64,000 nt of DNA from Chryseobacterium gregarium DSM 19109 (GTDB lineage: Bacteria; Bacteroidota; Bacteroidia; Flavobacteriales; Weeksellaceae). Each line of letters opens with the position of its first letter. The stretch's first letter is position 1. This document shows, one piece after another, positions 54,332 through 63,990 of this stretch. The DNA lies in the NCBI RefSeq assembly GCF_000430845.1, contig NZ_AUMU01000009.1, positions 62,001 through 126,000 of the forward strand, written 5' to 3'. The position numbers and the translations under genes are program-made. A model generated the notes under the pieces. The model was not told the DNA's origin. It saw nothing but the letters and a program-made list of their open reading frames with translations, and did not search any database.

Positions 54332-55492
54332 TTATTCCAATGCCTGCTTCAAATCTGCAATGATATCTTCCACATTTTCCAAACCTACGGAACAGCGGAC
54401 TAAACCCGCAGTAATACCCACTTCATTCCTTTCTTCCTCTGTTAATTTTGAATGAGTGGTTGAAGCCGGATGTGTCACAATGGTTCTGGTATCGCCCAGA
54501 TTTGCAGATAATGAGCACATTTTTATTTTATTCAAGAAATTCCTTCCGCCTTCAATGCCTCCTTTTATTTCAAAGGCGACGATATTTCCTCCCAGTTTCA
54601 TCTGCTTTTTGGCAATTTCATAGCCCAGATGAGAGGGTAAAAATGGGTACTTCACCAATTCTACATTCGGTTGGCCTTCTAAAAATTCTGCTACTTTCAA
54701 CGCATTTTCACAATGTTTTTCTACACGCACGGCTAATGTTTCCAAACTTTTGGACAACACCCAGGCATTGAAAGGAGACATGGCCGGACCCGTATTTCTT
54801 GCGAAAAGATAAATTTCCCTGATCAGGTCTTCTCTTCCGACTGCTATCCCGCCTAATACCCTTCCTTGTCCGTCAATCAGTTTTGTTGCAGAATGCACGA
54901 CAATATCCGCTCCATATTTAACCGGTTGCTGAAGATAAGGCGTTGCAAAACAATTGTCTACAATGAATATCAGGTTGTGATTTTTAGCGATTTTTCCGAA
55001 AAATTCCAGATCCAATACTTCAATGGCAGGATTGGTCGGGGTCTCAAGGTATAGGATTTTTGTGTCCGGCCGGATATATTGTTCTACATTTTCTGCATCT
55101 TCAGCTTTGAAATAGCTGGTCTGAATATTCCATTTCGGGAAATATTTGGTAAACAGCGTATGTGTAGAACCGAAAACCGACTGACAGCTCACGATATGGT
55201 CGCCCGCATTCAATAAAGCCGCAAAGGTTGAATATATGGCCGCCATTCCTGTTGCAAAAGCATATCCTGCTTCTGCTCCCTCCATTTTTGTAATTTTATC
55301 TGTAAATTCCGTTACATTCGGATTTGAAAAACGGCTGTACAGGTTCTTGGGTTTTTCTTCGGCAAAGCTCGCCCGCATATCTTCGGCATCTTCAAAAACA
55401 AAGCTTGAAGTTAAAAACAGCGGTGTTGAATGCTCGTCAAACTGGGTTCTTTCAGTCTGCGTCCGTATAGCAAGGGTTTCAAAATTTTCCAT
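54332..55492 (-). CDS. metZ: trans-sulfuration PLP enzyme (O-succinyl/acetylhomoserine sulfhydrylase type)
   Basis: A 386-residue Cys/Met metabolism PLP enzyme. The cofactor lysine is K204 in [17 protein letters not shown], and [20 protein letters not shown] and [11 protein letters not shown] are typical. [11 protein letters not shown] and the overall profile favour direct sulfhydrylation (MetZ) over cystathionine gamma-synthase, but the two are hard to separate by sequence. Homocysteine formed here would enter the MetH halves encoded just downstream. It may be coupled to the next gene by TAATG. Confidence 0.9.
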   Translation of the reverse strand: MENFETLAIRTQTERTQFDEHSTPLFLTSSFVFEDAEDMRASFAEEKPKNLYSRFSNPNVTEFTDKITKMEGAEAGYAFATGMAAIYSTFAALLNAGDHIVSCQSVFGSTHTLFTKYFPKWNIQTSYFKAEDAENVEQYIRPDTKILYLETPTNPAIEVLDLEFFGKIAKNHNLIFIVDNCFATPYLQQPVKYGADIVVHSATKLIDGQGRVLGGIAVGREDLIREIYLFARNTGPAMSPFNAWVLSKSLETLAVRVEKHCENALKVAEFLEGQPNVELVKYPFLPSHLGYEIAKKQMKLGGNIVAFEIKGGIEGGRNFLNKIKMCSLSANLGDTRTIVTHPASTTHSKLTEEERNEVGITAGLVRCSVGLENVEDIIADLKQALE

Positions 55493-55505
55493 AAAAATTA
55501 AATTT

Positions 55506-55585
55506 AATATAACAATGTATCAGTTTAGCAGTTCACCAATTCATGGTATCATTTTTTGATTTTTACAATGATACATTGTTATATT
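55506..55585. repeat. 17-bp perfect inverted repeat in operon gap
   Basis: AATATAACAATGTATCA (55506-55522) is exactly complementary to 55569-55585, with a 46-nt spacer, in the 104-bp gap between the homoserine dehydrogenase and metZ genes. The gap is made of AT-rich strings (AACAATGTA, TACAATGATACATTG). A related but weaker string (TTTACCAATTT, CTAACAATCTG) fills the gap between the two metH genes (53189-53249). It is probably an intergenic repeat family. Confidence 0.5.
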
Positions 55586-55596
55586 GTTACATTTAT

Positions 55597-57138
55597 TTAT
55601 TTTGTTTCACTGAGTCTTAAAATATCTCCGAAAACACCTCTTGCGGTAACCTGGGCTCCGGCTCCGGCTCCCATAATAACGATCGGATGCTCTCCATAGC
55701 TTTCAGTGTAAATCTCGAAGATTGAATCTGAGCCCTTCAGCTGCCCTAAGGCTGAACCTGCGGGGACAGAAATCAGCTGTACATCCAGTTCGCCTTTGTC
55801 CTGCTGCAGATCTCCGTGCAGGTCACCGACATATCTCAATACATGGCCAGGCTCCTGGGTTCCTTTAATTTTCTGATATTCTTCATTCAATTCTTCAAGT
55901 CTTGTAAGAAATTCCGGTTTGGAAACGGAAAGTAAATGCTCCGGCACCAGATTCTGGATTCTGATATCATCAAATTCATTGATCAGGTCTAATTCCCGGG
56001 CTAAAATCAGCAGCTTTCGGGCAACATCATTTCCTGACAGGTCTTCTCTCGGGTCCGGCTCAGTATATCCTTTTTCCAGTGCTTCATTGATAATGACAGA
56101 AAACCGATCATCCCTCAAAGAAAAATTATTGAAAACGTAACTTAAAGTTCCTGAAAACACCCCTTTGATCCTCGTGATATTCTCACCTGAAAGATGTAAA
56201 AGCTTAATGGTATCAATCAGCGGCAGACCTGCGCCCACATTGGTTTCATATAAGTACCGCCTGTTGTTTTTGTTTAAGGTATACCTCAGTTTACGGTATT
56301 CCTCAATCGGAAGGGTATTGAAAATTTTATTGGAAGACACCAGGTCAAAACCATTTTCTGCCAGCGCATGATAGTTTTTTACAAAGTCTTTGCTTGCCGT
56401 GTTGTCTACCACAATCAGGTTTTCCAGCTGGTTTTCTTTTGAAAACCTGATCAGGGTATCGATATTTGAAGGACTTTCAGCAGTCAGCACCTCATCATTC
56501 CAGTTGTTTCCGAACCCTTTTTTACTGAAGGCAATTTTTCTGGAGTTGGCTACTGCCACAACTTTAAGATCGATATTTTTACGTCTTTTAATTTCTTCCG
56601 AAGATTCCAGAACCTGTTTTATCAATGTTTTCCCAACGTTCCCATGACCGATGATGGCTAAATGCACCGTTTTCGGTGTTTTATAAATTTCGGATTCAAT
56701 GATATTTTTTGCTTTTTCGCTTTGTGAAGAGGTCACCACAATGTTCACTCTTTTTTCACTGGCTATCTGATTGAGCAGCAATGGGAACACATTATTCCTG
56801 GCCAATTCCGACAGGACTTTATTAAAATCCTCTGCAACAAACCCTAATACCGATACATTATTAATACTGTAGATCTGAGAAACTTTCCCGGATTTCCGTT
56901 CTGCCTCAAATTCATCAATCAGGCAGTTGACTGCTTTTTCAGAATCGCTTTCCTGCACCAGAATAGACAATCCGTTTTCAATAGCCTGCTGGGAAATTAC
57001 CCCGACACTGATCCGCGCCAAGGTAAGCGCTTTGAAAATCCTTCCGTCAATCCCGATTTCCCCCAGGAAATCTTCTCCTTCAAACTTAATGATGGACCTG
57101 TTTTTTAAAAATTTTATTTCGTTGGCACTGTTCTTCAT
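55597..57138 (-). CDS. homoserine dehydrogenase with N-terminal ACT region, no aspartokinase
   Basis: A 513-residue protein. The last 350 residues are homoserine dehydrogenase: NAD site IIGHGNVGK at 162-170, GVFSGTLSYVFNNF, GYTEPDPREDLSGNDVARK and PAGSALGQLKGSDS. The first 155 residues resemble the paired ACT domains between kinase and dehydrogenase in ThrA (SVGVISQQAIENGLSILVQ, VSVLGFVAEDF), but the kinase domain is absent. It reduces aspartate semialdehyde to homoserine, the substrate of MetX next to it. The ACT part may give allosteric control. Confidence 0.9.
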   Translation of the reverse strand: MKNSANEIKFLKNRSIIKFEGEDFLGEIGIDGRIFKALTLARISVGVISQQAIENGLSILVQESDSEKAVNCLIDEFEAERKSGKVSQIYSINNVSVLGFVAEDFNKVLSELARNNVFPLLLNQIASEKRVNIVVTSSQSEKAKNIIESEIYKTPKTVHLAIIGHGNVGKTLIKQVLESSEEIKRRKNIDLKVVAVANSRKIAFSKKGFGNNWNDEVLTAESPSNIDTLIRFSKENQLENLIVVDNTASKDFVKNYHALAENGFDLVSSNKIFNTLPIEEYRKLRYTLNKNNRRYLYETNVGAGLPLIDTIKLLHLSGENITRIKGVFSGTLSYVFNNFSLRDDRFSVIINEALEKGYTEPDPREDLSGNDVARKLLILARELDLINEFDDIRIQNLVPEHLLSVSKPEFLTRLEELNEEYQKIKGTQEPGHVLRYVGDLHGDLQQDKGELDVQLISVPAGSALGQLKGSDSIFEIYTESYGEHPIVIMGAGAGAQVTARGVFGDILRLSETK

Positions 57139-57140
57139 CT

Positions 57141-58079
57141 TTACAAAATATTTTTAATGATCGTATTTAATTGTTCATATTCCATCAGGAAGGCATCATG
57201 CCCGTGTATGGACTGTATTTCATGATAAAATACCCGGTTTTTATTCTTTTTCAGGTTCCCGCAGCACATCCGGATTTCTGAAACCGGAAAAAACAGATCG
57301 GTATCCACTCCAATCAGATGGATGTCTGCTTCTATCCTGTTCAATCTGTCTTCATCAGCATTGATATTCATCAGCAAATGGTTCATCAGCCGGTATGCTT
57401 TCAGACTAAATCTTTCGTTTAATGCATTTCCATGATAAATCAGCCAGTCTTCGGATGCCAGCCGTTGTTTTTCATTATTGTATGTATTCTGAAACCGGTC
57501 ATTCAGAGACTGGGGTGTCCTGTAACACAGCATGGCATGGATCCTGGCCTTTTGCAGAGGTTCATCGTTCTGATTCAATAAAAATTTTTGAACCAGGCAC
57601 TGGGCATGAAGCCAGTCGTGGGTTTTATAATCACAGGCAACTGGAATGAAAATTTCAGCAAGTCCTGGATTTTTCGCCAGCATTTCCCATCCGATCCCAC
57701 CTCCCAGAGATCCTCCGATTATGGCATATAAACGCGTAACTCCTAATATTTCCAAGCTTTTTAAAAAGATATTGGCTATATCCGAAGACGTAAAATCTTC
57801 ATATTCATCCAATAAAAAACCATCATAGCCGTTTCCTGGAATATTGAAGCACAGAACGGTGTACTTATTGGTATCAATGATGCGGTTTTCGCCGATCAGA
57901 TTTTTCCACCAGCCTTTTTCTCCGGCCACGTCTGAATTTCCGGTTAACGCATGGTTAATTAAAATAAGAGGTGCTGAAAAGAGGGCTTTTCCGAAAAGCT
58001 GATAGCTTAACGGAATATGATATTCCTTTTGAGAATCGGTATGGTACGAAAAATGAATATGGTTCAGTTCTGTTTTCAA
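57141..58079 (-). CDS. metX: homoserine O-acetyltransferase-like enzyme
   Basis: A 312-residue alpha/beta-hydrolase fold acyltransferase. The nucleophile elbow is IGGSLGGGIGWEM with S124, the oxyanion region is ILINHALTGNSDV, and the C-terminal catalytic His is in SIHGHDAFL. It acylates homoserine for MetZ; acetyl versus succinyl donor cannot be read off. The start codon is TTG at 58079; a stop lies five codons upstream and no ATG exists between. It is the first gene behind the SAM riboswitch, with 2 bp to the next gene. Confidence 0.9.
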   Translation of the reverse strand: MKTELNHIHFSYHTDSQKEYHIPLSYQLFGKALFSAPLILINHALTGNSDVAGEKGWWKNLIGENRIIDTNKYTVLCFNIPGNGYDGFLLDEYEDFTSSDIANIFLKSLEILGVTRLYAIIGGSLGGGIGWEMLAKNPGLAEIFIPVACDYKTHDWLHAQCLVQKFLLNQNDEPLQKARIHAMLCYRTPQSLNDRFQNTYNNEKQRLASEDWLIYHGNALNERFSLKAYRLMNHLLMNINADEDRLNRIEADIHLIGVDTDLFFPVSEIRMCCGNLKKNKNRVFYHEIQSIHGHDAFLMEYEQLNTIIKNIL

Positions 58080-58142
58080 TTCTATTATGCTTTATAATAC
58101 AATTGAAAATGCCACGAGAATGGCTGAAAGAAATTTCAGTAA

Positions 58143-58247
58143 GTTATCTGTCCAGAAATAAATCTGGTAGAACGTAGCACCTTCTTTGCTTGCACAAAGG
58201 GTTGCTAAGGTTTCATAGGGTCTAATCCCTCAACCTTTCTTGATAAC
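58143..58247 (-). promoter_or_regulatory. SAM-I riboswitch (S-box) controlling the methionine operon
   Basis: On the minus strand the RNA runs from 58247 to 58143. P1 pairs GUUAUC (58247-58242) with GAUAAC (58148-58143). P2 pairs AAGGUU with AACCUU and has an AGGG/CCCU upper stem. The core AUGAAACCUUAGCAACC matches the S-box consensus, P3 is CUUUG/CAAAG, GGUGCUA follows, and P4 is CCAGA/UCUGG. SAM binding should repress the genes downstream. The platform (58081-58142) has a weak CTGAAA/TTTCAG stem and GCCA/TGGC stem rather than a strong terminator, so control may be on translation or on a longer fold. Confidence 0.95.
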
Positions 58248-58276
58248 ATTTTCAATATGCGAATGAACGAATGGTG

Positions 58277-58284
58277 CAAAGATA
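58277..58284 (-). promoter_or_regulatory. promoter -7 element of SAM-riboswitch operon (TATCTTTG)
   Basis: TATCTTTG on the minus strand starts the leader about 30 nt before the aptamer. It is identical, including four upstream bases, to the element at 2871. The remainder of the 58248-58436 gap is AT-rich with no gene. Confidence 0.55.
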
Positions 58285-58436
58285 GAACATTTTTTTAAAT
58301 ATGCATATAAATTTAATTTAATATAACAAACCCTTATCAATAAAGGATTTTAAAAGTTATATTATTAATAATTCAAATGTAAGAAGTTGGAGTTTTTTCT
58401 TAAAAAAACTAACTTCGTATGGAAAACAGGTGAGAT

Positions 58437-61049
58437 ATGAGTGCAGAAAAACAAAGATTACAGGATAGCAACTGGAAGAACTGGGGACCTTATGTAAGTA
58501 ACCGGCAATGGGGAAATGTTAGAGAGGACTACAGTTCAAACGGCGACGCATGGAATTTCGCCAATCATAACAATGCAGAAAGCTACGCCTACCGTTGGGG
58601 TGAAGAGGGAATTGCGGGGATTTCAGATGCAAAGCAGCTTTTCTGCTTCGCGCTCTCTTTCTGGAATAAGAAAGATAAAATCGTTAAAGAGCGCTTCTTC
58701 GGGCTCAGCAACCCTCAGGGAAACCATGGGGAAGATATCAAGGAAATTTTTTACTACCTGGATAATACGCCTACGCACAGTTATATGAAAATGCTGTATA
58801 AATATCCCATCAATGAATTTCCTTATGACGATATCCGTGCTGAAAATGCAAGACGCAGCAAAAAACAGCCTGAGTATGAAATTTTTGACACCGGAATTTT
58901 CGACCATGATGAATATTTCGATATTTTTATTGAATATGCCAAAGCAGATCACGATGATTTTCTGATACGGGTAACGGTGTGTAACCGAAGCGAGGCAGAT
59001 GCACCTATCATTGTGGCCCCCACCGTATGGTTCAGAAATAACTGGAAATGGGGCTACAACACCTATAAAGGACAGACCAATGCTTCTCATGAAGGATGTA
59101 TCAATATTAACCATGACAGCGTTCCCGTCAAAAAGCTTTATTCGAGAAACATGAATGCTGAAAGTGCTTTTTGTGATAATGAAACAAACAATCCGAAATT
59201 ACGCGGAGCACCCTATCCCGGCAACACTTATTTCAAAGACGGCATCAATGATTACATTATTTACGGAAGCAATACCGTCAACCCTGAAAAAAGAGGGACA
59301 AAGGCTTCGTTTTTAATTGATGAAACTATTAAAGCAAGCCAATCAAAAACATTTGATTTCAGATTATCGCCCCACGAGTCGGATAAGCCTTTCCAGGATT
59401 TCGACAAAATACTGGAAACAAGAATTGAAGAAGCCAATGAGTTCTATAGCGAGGTGCAGAATGATGTGGAAAGTGAAGATGAAAGAAATGTTCAAAGACA
59501 GGCTTTTGCAGGATTGTTATGGAACAAACAGTTTTACCATTATAATGTCGAAAAATGGCTGAAAGGAGACCCCAACTACGAAGCGCCGAGGGACTTTAAT
59601 AATTACGTAAGAAATACGGAGTGGAATCATCTTCATAATAAAGATATTATTTCAATGCCCGATAAATGGGAATATCCGTGGTATGCAACATGGGACCTGG
59701 CCTTTCACTGTGTGCCGTTAGCCATCATCGATGCAGAATTCGCAAAAGGGCAGCTTCTGCTATTAACCAAAGAATGGTATATGCATCCCAACGGGCAGCT
59801 GCCGGCCTATGAATGGAATTTAAGCGATGTTAATCCGCCTGTTCATGCATGGTCATGCTTCCGGGTCTTTAAAATTGATGAAAAGCAGAATGGGAAACCT
59901 GATCTTTTATTCCTGGAAAAAGTGTTCCAGAAGTTACTTTTAAATTTTACCTGGTGGGTTAACCGAAAGGATAAAAACGGCAAAAATATTTTCGGAGGAG
60001 GCTTCCTTGGGCTTGATAACATCGGGGCTTTTGACCGGAACATGATATTAAAAGACGGGCAGCACCTGGAGCAGGCCGACGGAACCAGCTGGATGGCCAT
60101 GTATGCACTGAATATGATGCGGATTGCCATGGAACTTGCCCAGTACTATCCGGTGTATGAAGATATGGCCATTAAGTTTTTCGAGCATTATCTTTATATT
60201 GCCGAAGCCATGGAAAACCTGGGTGACGGCACCAAAGGACTGTGGAATGAGGAAGACGGCTTTTTCTATGACGTTTTACAGCTGGGTGACGGCGACAGCG
60301 TTTCACTGAAACTCAGAAGTATCGTGGGATTGATTCCTATGTTTGCCGTAGAAATTATCGACCATCACCTGCTCGATAAAATGCCTAATTTCATGGAAAG
60401 AATGGAATGGGTCCTTAAAAACAAACCTGAACTGACCAAACTGGTGTCCCACTGGGAAGAAGAAGGCCAGGGAAGAAAACACCTGATGAGCATTCTGCGT
60501 AAGAACAGGCTTTCAAAAGTATTATCAAGGATGCTTGACGAAAAAGAATTCCTGAGCGATTACGGAATCCGGGCGATGTCTAAAGTGTATGAGGAAAATC
60601 CATTTGTTTTCTCGGTGCACGGGACTGAGAACGTGGTATATTACACTCCAGCAGAAAGTGACAGCCGGATGTTCGGAGGGAACAGCAACTGGAGAGGGCC
60701 GATCTGGTTTCCGATTAATTTCTTAATTGTAGAAAGCCTGCAAAGGTTCCATTTTTACTATGGCAACAGCCTTAAGGTCGAACTGCCTACCGGAAGCGGC
60801 GATAAGAAAAATCTCGATGAGGTGGCACAGAATATCAGCAACAGGCTGTGTTCTATTTTCCTTAAGGATGAAGTAGGCCAACGGCCTTTTAACGGGGGCA
60901 ACTCCAAATTCAATTATGATGATAATTTTAAAGATTATATTACCTTTTTTGAATATTTCCACGGCGACAACGGCCGGGGTGTAGGGGCTTCCCACCAGAC
61001 CGGCTGGACAGCAACCGTTGCAAAACTGATGAAGCCCAGATTAGGATAA
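58437..61049 (+). CDS. GH63-like glucosidase (MGH1-type)
   Basis: An 870-residue protein without signal peptide, so probably cytoplasmic. The N-terminal beta-rich part includes RWGEEGIAGISDAKQLFCFA. The (alpha/alpha)6 catalytic part contains WEYPWYATWDLAFHCVPLA, GFLGLDNIGAFDRN, DGTSWMAMYALNMM and SNWRGPIWFPINFLIVESL. This layout matches the mannosylglycerate-hydrolase/GH63-like group often labelled glucosidase. The natural substrate (glucosylglycerate, trehalose-like or glucan) is not known. It is divergent from the methionine operon and followed by a terminator. Confidence 0.88.
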   Translation: MSAEKQRLQDSNWKNWGPYVSNRQWGNVREDYSSNGDAWNFANHNNAESYAYRWGEEGIAGISDAKQLFCFALSFWNKKDKIVKERFFGLSNPQGNHGEDIKEIFYYLDNTPTHSYMKMLYKYPINEFPYDDIRAENARRSKKQPEYEIFDTGIFDHDEYFDIFIEYAKADHDDFLIRVTVCNRSEADAPIIVAPTVWFRNNWKWGYNTYKGQTNASHEGCININHDSVPVKKLYSRNMNAESAFCDNETNNPKLRGAPYPGNTYFKDGINDYIIYGSNTVNPEKRGTKASFLIDETIKASQSKTFDFRLSPHESDKPFQDFDKILETRIEEANEFYSEVQNDVESEDERNVQRQAFAGLLWNKQFYHYNVEKWLKGDPNYEAPRDFNNYVRNTEWNHLHNKDIISMPDKWEYPWYATWDLAFHCVPLAIIDAEFAKGQLLLLTKEWYMHPNGQLPAYEWNLSDVNPPVHAWSCFRVFKIDEKQNGKPDLLFLEKVFQKLLLNFTWWVNRKDKNGKNIFGGGFLGLDNIGAFDRNMILKDGQHLEQADGTSWMAMYALNMMRIAMELAQYYPVYEDMAIKFFEHYLYIAEAMENLGDGTKGLWNEEDGFFYDVLQLGDGDSVSLKLRSIVGLIPMFAVEIIDHHLLDKMPNFMERMEWVLKNKPELTKLVSHWEEEGQGRKHLMSILRKNRLSKVLSRMLDEKEFLSDYGIRAMSKVYEENPFVFSVHGTENVVYYTPAESDSRMFGGNSNWRGPIWFPINFLIVESLQRFHFYYGNSLKVELPTGSGDKKNLDEVAQNISNRLCSIFLKDEVGQRPFNGGNSKFNYDDNFKDYITFFEYFHGDNGRGVGASHQTGWTATVAKLMKPRLG

Positions 61050-61081
61050 CATCATAAAATCATATTCACTTCAACCTCTAT

Positions 61082-61103
61082 AAGCCTCTTTATCAAGAGG
61101 CTT
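61082..61103 (+). terminator. rho-independent terminator after GH63-like gene
   Basis: A 9-bp stem AAGCCTCTT/AAGAGGCTT with a 4-nt loop, followed by TTT. The rest of the gap to 61290 is AT-rich without a gene. Confidence 0.85.
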
Positions 61104-61290
61104 TTTCCTATCTGTCACGCAATAACATTTATCAGATTAAGAGAAAGGAATTCGCTCTAACTGAATTTCAATTAGCACTACGGCATTGTTTCTATAATTT
61201 AAGTAAAAATTAAATATCAAAATTCAAATTTCATTAATGTATTATTAATTTATTCCCTATATTAGCATAATAAATCTAATAATTAAATTT

Positions 61291-62970
61291 ATGAAAAGAA
61301 AATTACTACCTCTTACCGCTGTGGTATTTGCAGCAATGTTTACCAACCAGTTTAATGCTCAGGAATATCAACCAATGCAGATTCAGGGCGGATTTAACGC
61401 TGATGTTATCGCTAACGGAGTCGGTGCGGCTGCATCTTCTACCAATAATGATGTAGATGGAGTAAGCTATGCATTTATCTCGCGTGATTTTCAATTGACA
61501 TCAAGCAGTACTCCGCTTACCTATGGACTTCCTGTCAACGGAATTATTAATTCTGCGGTTTCTTCTACATCCGGATTATCTTACAAGATGGCTTCTTACA
61601 GCTCCAACAATTCACTGAGGCTTTTAGCTGCAGGGGATAACGGTACTCTTATGTTCACCACGCCTCTTTCCGTAAACAGCTTATATATACTGGCTACTGG
61701 AGGAAGCGGAGCCTGTACGGTGGACGTAGATGTAAATTTTACAGATAATACTTCGCAAACCTTTACAGGGATCAGCATTTCAGACTGGTATGGCGGAAGC
61801 AGTTATGCTGTACAGGGAATCGGAAGGATAAATATTACAAACAATAACCTGGAGTCAGGAAGCGGTACCAATCCCAGATTATATCAGATTCCTTTAGCAG
61901 TAGACCCTGCCAACCTATCCAAAAGCGTTAAAAGCGTAACCGTGACCAAAACAGGAACCGGAGGAATCCCTAATATCTTTGCCGTTTCTGCAGACGCTTA
62001 TAATGCATGCGGATCTCCGTCCAATCTTACATACACTTCTACCATGACAGGTGCGACTGTAAACTGGGATGCTTCTGCAAGTGCACCGTCTTCAGGGTAT
62101 CAGTATTATTACAGCACCTCACCTGCTGCGCCTACCGCAACAACCGTTCCTACGGGAAGCGTTCCGGCAGGGACCACTTCGGTAACGCTAAATAGTCTTG
62201 CTACGGGGGAAACCTATTATTTCTGGGTGAGAGCCAACTGCGGATCCGGCCAGAGCTTCTGGAAAATGAAAGAGATAGCGACGGGACAGATTTCCTCAAC
62301 TTATACCCTCGGGGATATCAATACGATGTTTAATAATACAAGTGTCACCACTTCATCGACAACCAACTGCCCGGGAAGCCTTAGCATTACCGTTCCGGCT
62401 GGATATAAAATAAAATCAACGGCTGTATCTTACAATATGTCAACGGCCGGTAACGGCTGGATGACTGAACAGAGAAGTCTGCTTGCCTGTACAACCAACG
62501 GCAATACGGAAGCTGCAGTATCTTCGGGATCAGGATCAAACACCGGAACATTTTCTTACAACAGGACCGGCCTTACTTTAGCAAATGATCTTACGGGAAC
62601 AGTTGACTTTGAAATGAGAGCATGGAGAACATATGGAGGCTCTGACTGCAGTGCAGCTTACAATAAAGTGGATAACGGCACTTTCACTGTAACAGTAACA
62701 CTTCAACCTTTGGTTCTGGCTACCAGTGAAGTCAATGCAAAAGAAAAAGAAAGAATTGCTTATCCGAATCCGTTTATTGACACTTTACATATTGAAAAAC
62801 CGGAAAATGTAAAAAGAGCAGTGATAACGGATCTTTCGGGAGTTATCGTAACAACAGTAGAAAATCCATCTTCTGAATTATTCCTGGGAGGAGTAAAATC
62901 GGGAATGTATATCTTAACTTTAACCATGAAAGACGGTTCTGTAAAAAGCATGAAAACAATTAAAAGGTAA
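61291..62970 (+). CDS. secreted T9SS cargo with fibronectin type III domain
   Basis: A 559-residue protein. A signal peptide (about 1-23) precedes a Ser/Thr/Asn-rich beta domain (about 25-235). A fibronectin type III-like domain (about 240-320) has NLTYTSTMTGATVNWDAS and YYFWVRANC. A further beta domain (about 330-470) follows, and the type A C-terminal sorting domain (about 480-559) shows YPNPFIDTLHIE and KSGMYILTLTMKDGS. The first beta domain may bind ligand, but I cannot identify it. Export through the type IX system to the surface is expected. Confidence 0.87.
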   Translation: MKRKLLPLTAVVFAAMFTNQFNAQEYQPMQIQGGFNADVIANGVGAAASSTNNDVDGVSYAFISRDFQLTSSSTPLTYGLPVNGIINSAVSSTSGLSYKMASYSSNNSLRLLAAGDNGTLMFTTPLSVNSLYILATGGSGACTVDVDVNFTDNTSQTFTGISISDWYGGSSYAVQGIGRINITNNNLESGSGTNPRLYQIPLAVDPANLSKSVKSVTVTKTGTGGIPNIFAVSADAYNACGSPSNLTYTSTMTGATVNWDASASAPSSGYQYYYSTSPAAPTATTVPTGSVPAGTTSVTLNSLATGETYYFWVRANCGSGQSFWKMKEIATGQISSTYTLGDINTMFNNTSVTTSSTTNCPGSLSITVPAGYKIKSTAVSYNMSTAGNGWMTEQRSLLACTTNGNTEAAVSSGSGSNTGTFSYNRTGLTLANDLTGTVDFEMRAWRTYGGSDCSAAYNKVDNGTFTVTVTLQPLVLATSEVNAKEKERIAYPNPFIDTLHIEKPENVKRAVITDLSGVIVTTVENPSSELFLGGVKSGMYILTLTMKDGSVKSMKTIKR

Positions 62971-62993
62971 ATTAATACACCTATTCATATTAA

Positions 62994-63029
62994 AAAATGC
63001 GGATAAAAATTGATTTTTATCCGCATTTT
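62994..63029. terminator. bidirectional terminator between T9SS cargo and osmC-type gene
   Basis: The complementary arms 62994-63010 and 63013-63029 form up to 17 bp with a very tight loop, A-rich before and T-rich after, between convergent genes. Confidence 0.88.
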
Positions 63030-63051
63030 ACTTTTTTATTAAGATTGACTT

Positions 63052-63477
63052 TTATGACTGAACGATTTCTCCGTTCACATAAACATCATATCTTATTTCA
63101 ACATTCGGTTCCAGTGTCTTTGACACAGAACAATACTTTTCAAAAGACAGCTGTGTCGCTTTCTGTGCTTTTTTAGGGTCAATATTTCCTTCCAATAGAA
63201 ATTTAACTTTAATTGATTTGAAAGGCTTAGCTTCATCCACCGGAATCCTTTCTCCTTCCACCTCGGCTTTAAACCCTGTAATTTCCTGCCGTTGTTTTTT
63301 CAGGATAGAAACCACATCAATGCCGCTGCATCCTGCCACCGCCATCAGAACACTTTCCATCGGTGAGACTCCTCTTGCACCAAGTTCAGAAGTATTATCC
63401 AAAAGAATTGAATTTCCATGAGCATTGGTACATTCAAATAAATAATGGTCGTTGATTCTGTTGAGTGTTATTTTCAT
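63052..63477 (-). CDS. OsmC-family protein
   Basis: A 141-residue OsmC/Ohr-fold protein. The two conserved cysteines are C50 in MAVAGCSGIDVVSIL and C116 in SFEKYCSVSKTLEP, as in thiol peroxidases of this family. It would reduce organic peroxides or handle reactive electrophiles; the branch (YhfA-like, with VVSILKK) is less well defined. It follows the DUF2314 gene by 15 bp on the same strand. Confidence 0.92.
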   Translation of the reverse strand: MKITLNRINDHYLFECTNAHGNSILLDNTSELGARGVSPMESVLMAVAGCSGIDVVSILKKQRQEITGFKAEVEGERIPVDEAKPFKSIKVKFLLEGNIDPKKAQKATQLSFEKYCSVSKTLEPNVEIRYDVYVNGEIVQS

Positions 63478-63492
63478 TTAACTGATATTTGT

Positions 63493-63990
63493 TTATTCAT
63501 AAATTAATCCTTCCGCATCCATTTCCTTTTTTTCTTCAGGAGTCATATGATTCCTAAGGACTTTGATGGTATATCCTCCTTTGACCAAATTTTTATCCTG
63601 ATACATCCAGTCACTCAGCCTTTCAGGAGAAATCTTAACTGAATCACCAAGTTTAACCTCCGCCACATCAACCGGAACATTCTGAACAATCCCGTAATAT
63701 CCGCCTTCCTTAGATTGCAAATCACCGATCCAGATATGCTCGCCTCCGCCGTCTGATGTATCAAATTTTTGCTTTATACTAAAATTGGAATAGTCAGGAT
63801 TATCATTATTGAATGCTGTCTGGAAATCAGAAAAAGTTTCTTTAGCCTTTTTAATAGCTGCATTCATTTCCTGGTCTGAGTTCTGAACATACAGAACATC
63901 CCGCTCTCCTGTCCTTTTTAATTTCTGTTCTTTATCCTGGCAGCTTATCACCAGAAACGACAAAAGGCATATGCTTATTACTTTTTTCAT
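63493..63990 (-). CDS. DUF2314 lipoprotein
   Basis: A 165-residue lipoprotein with a signal peptide ending in the lipobox VISC. The DUF2314 core includes FSIKQKFDTSDGGGEHIWIGD and YYGIVQNVPVDVAEVKLGDSVKI, a conserved beta-barrel-like fold of unknown activity. The gene is complete, ending its upstream side 10 bp before the window end, and is probably co-transcribed with the OsmC gene. Confidence 0.9.
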   Translation of the reverse strand: MKKVISICLLSFLVISCQDKEQKLKRTGERDVLYVQNSDQEMNAAIKKAKETFSDFQTAFNNDNPDYSNFSIKQKFDTSDGGGEHIWIGDLQSKEGGYYGIVQNVPVDVAEVKLGDSVKISPERLSDWMYQDKNLVKGGYTIKVLRNHMTPEEKKEMDAEGLIYE

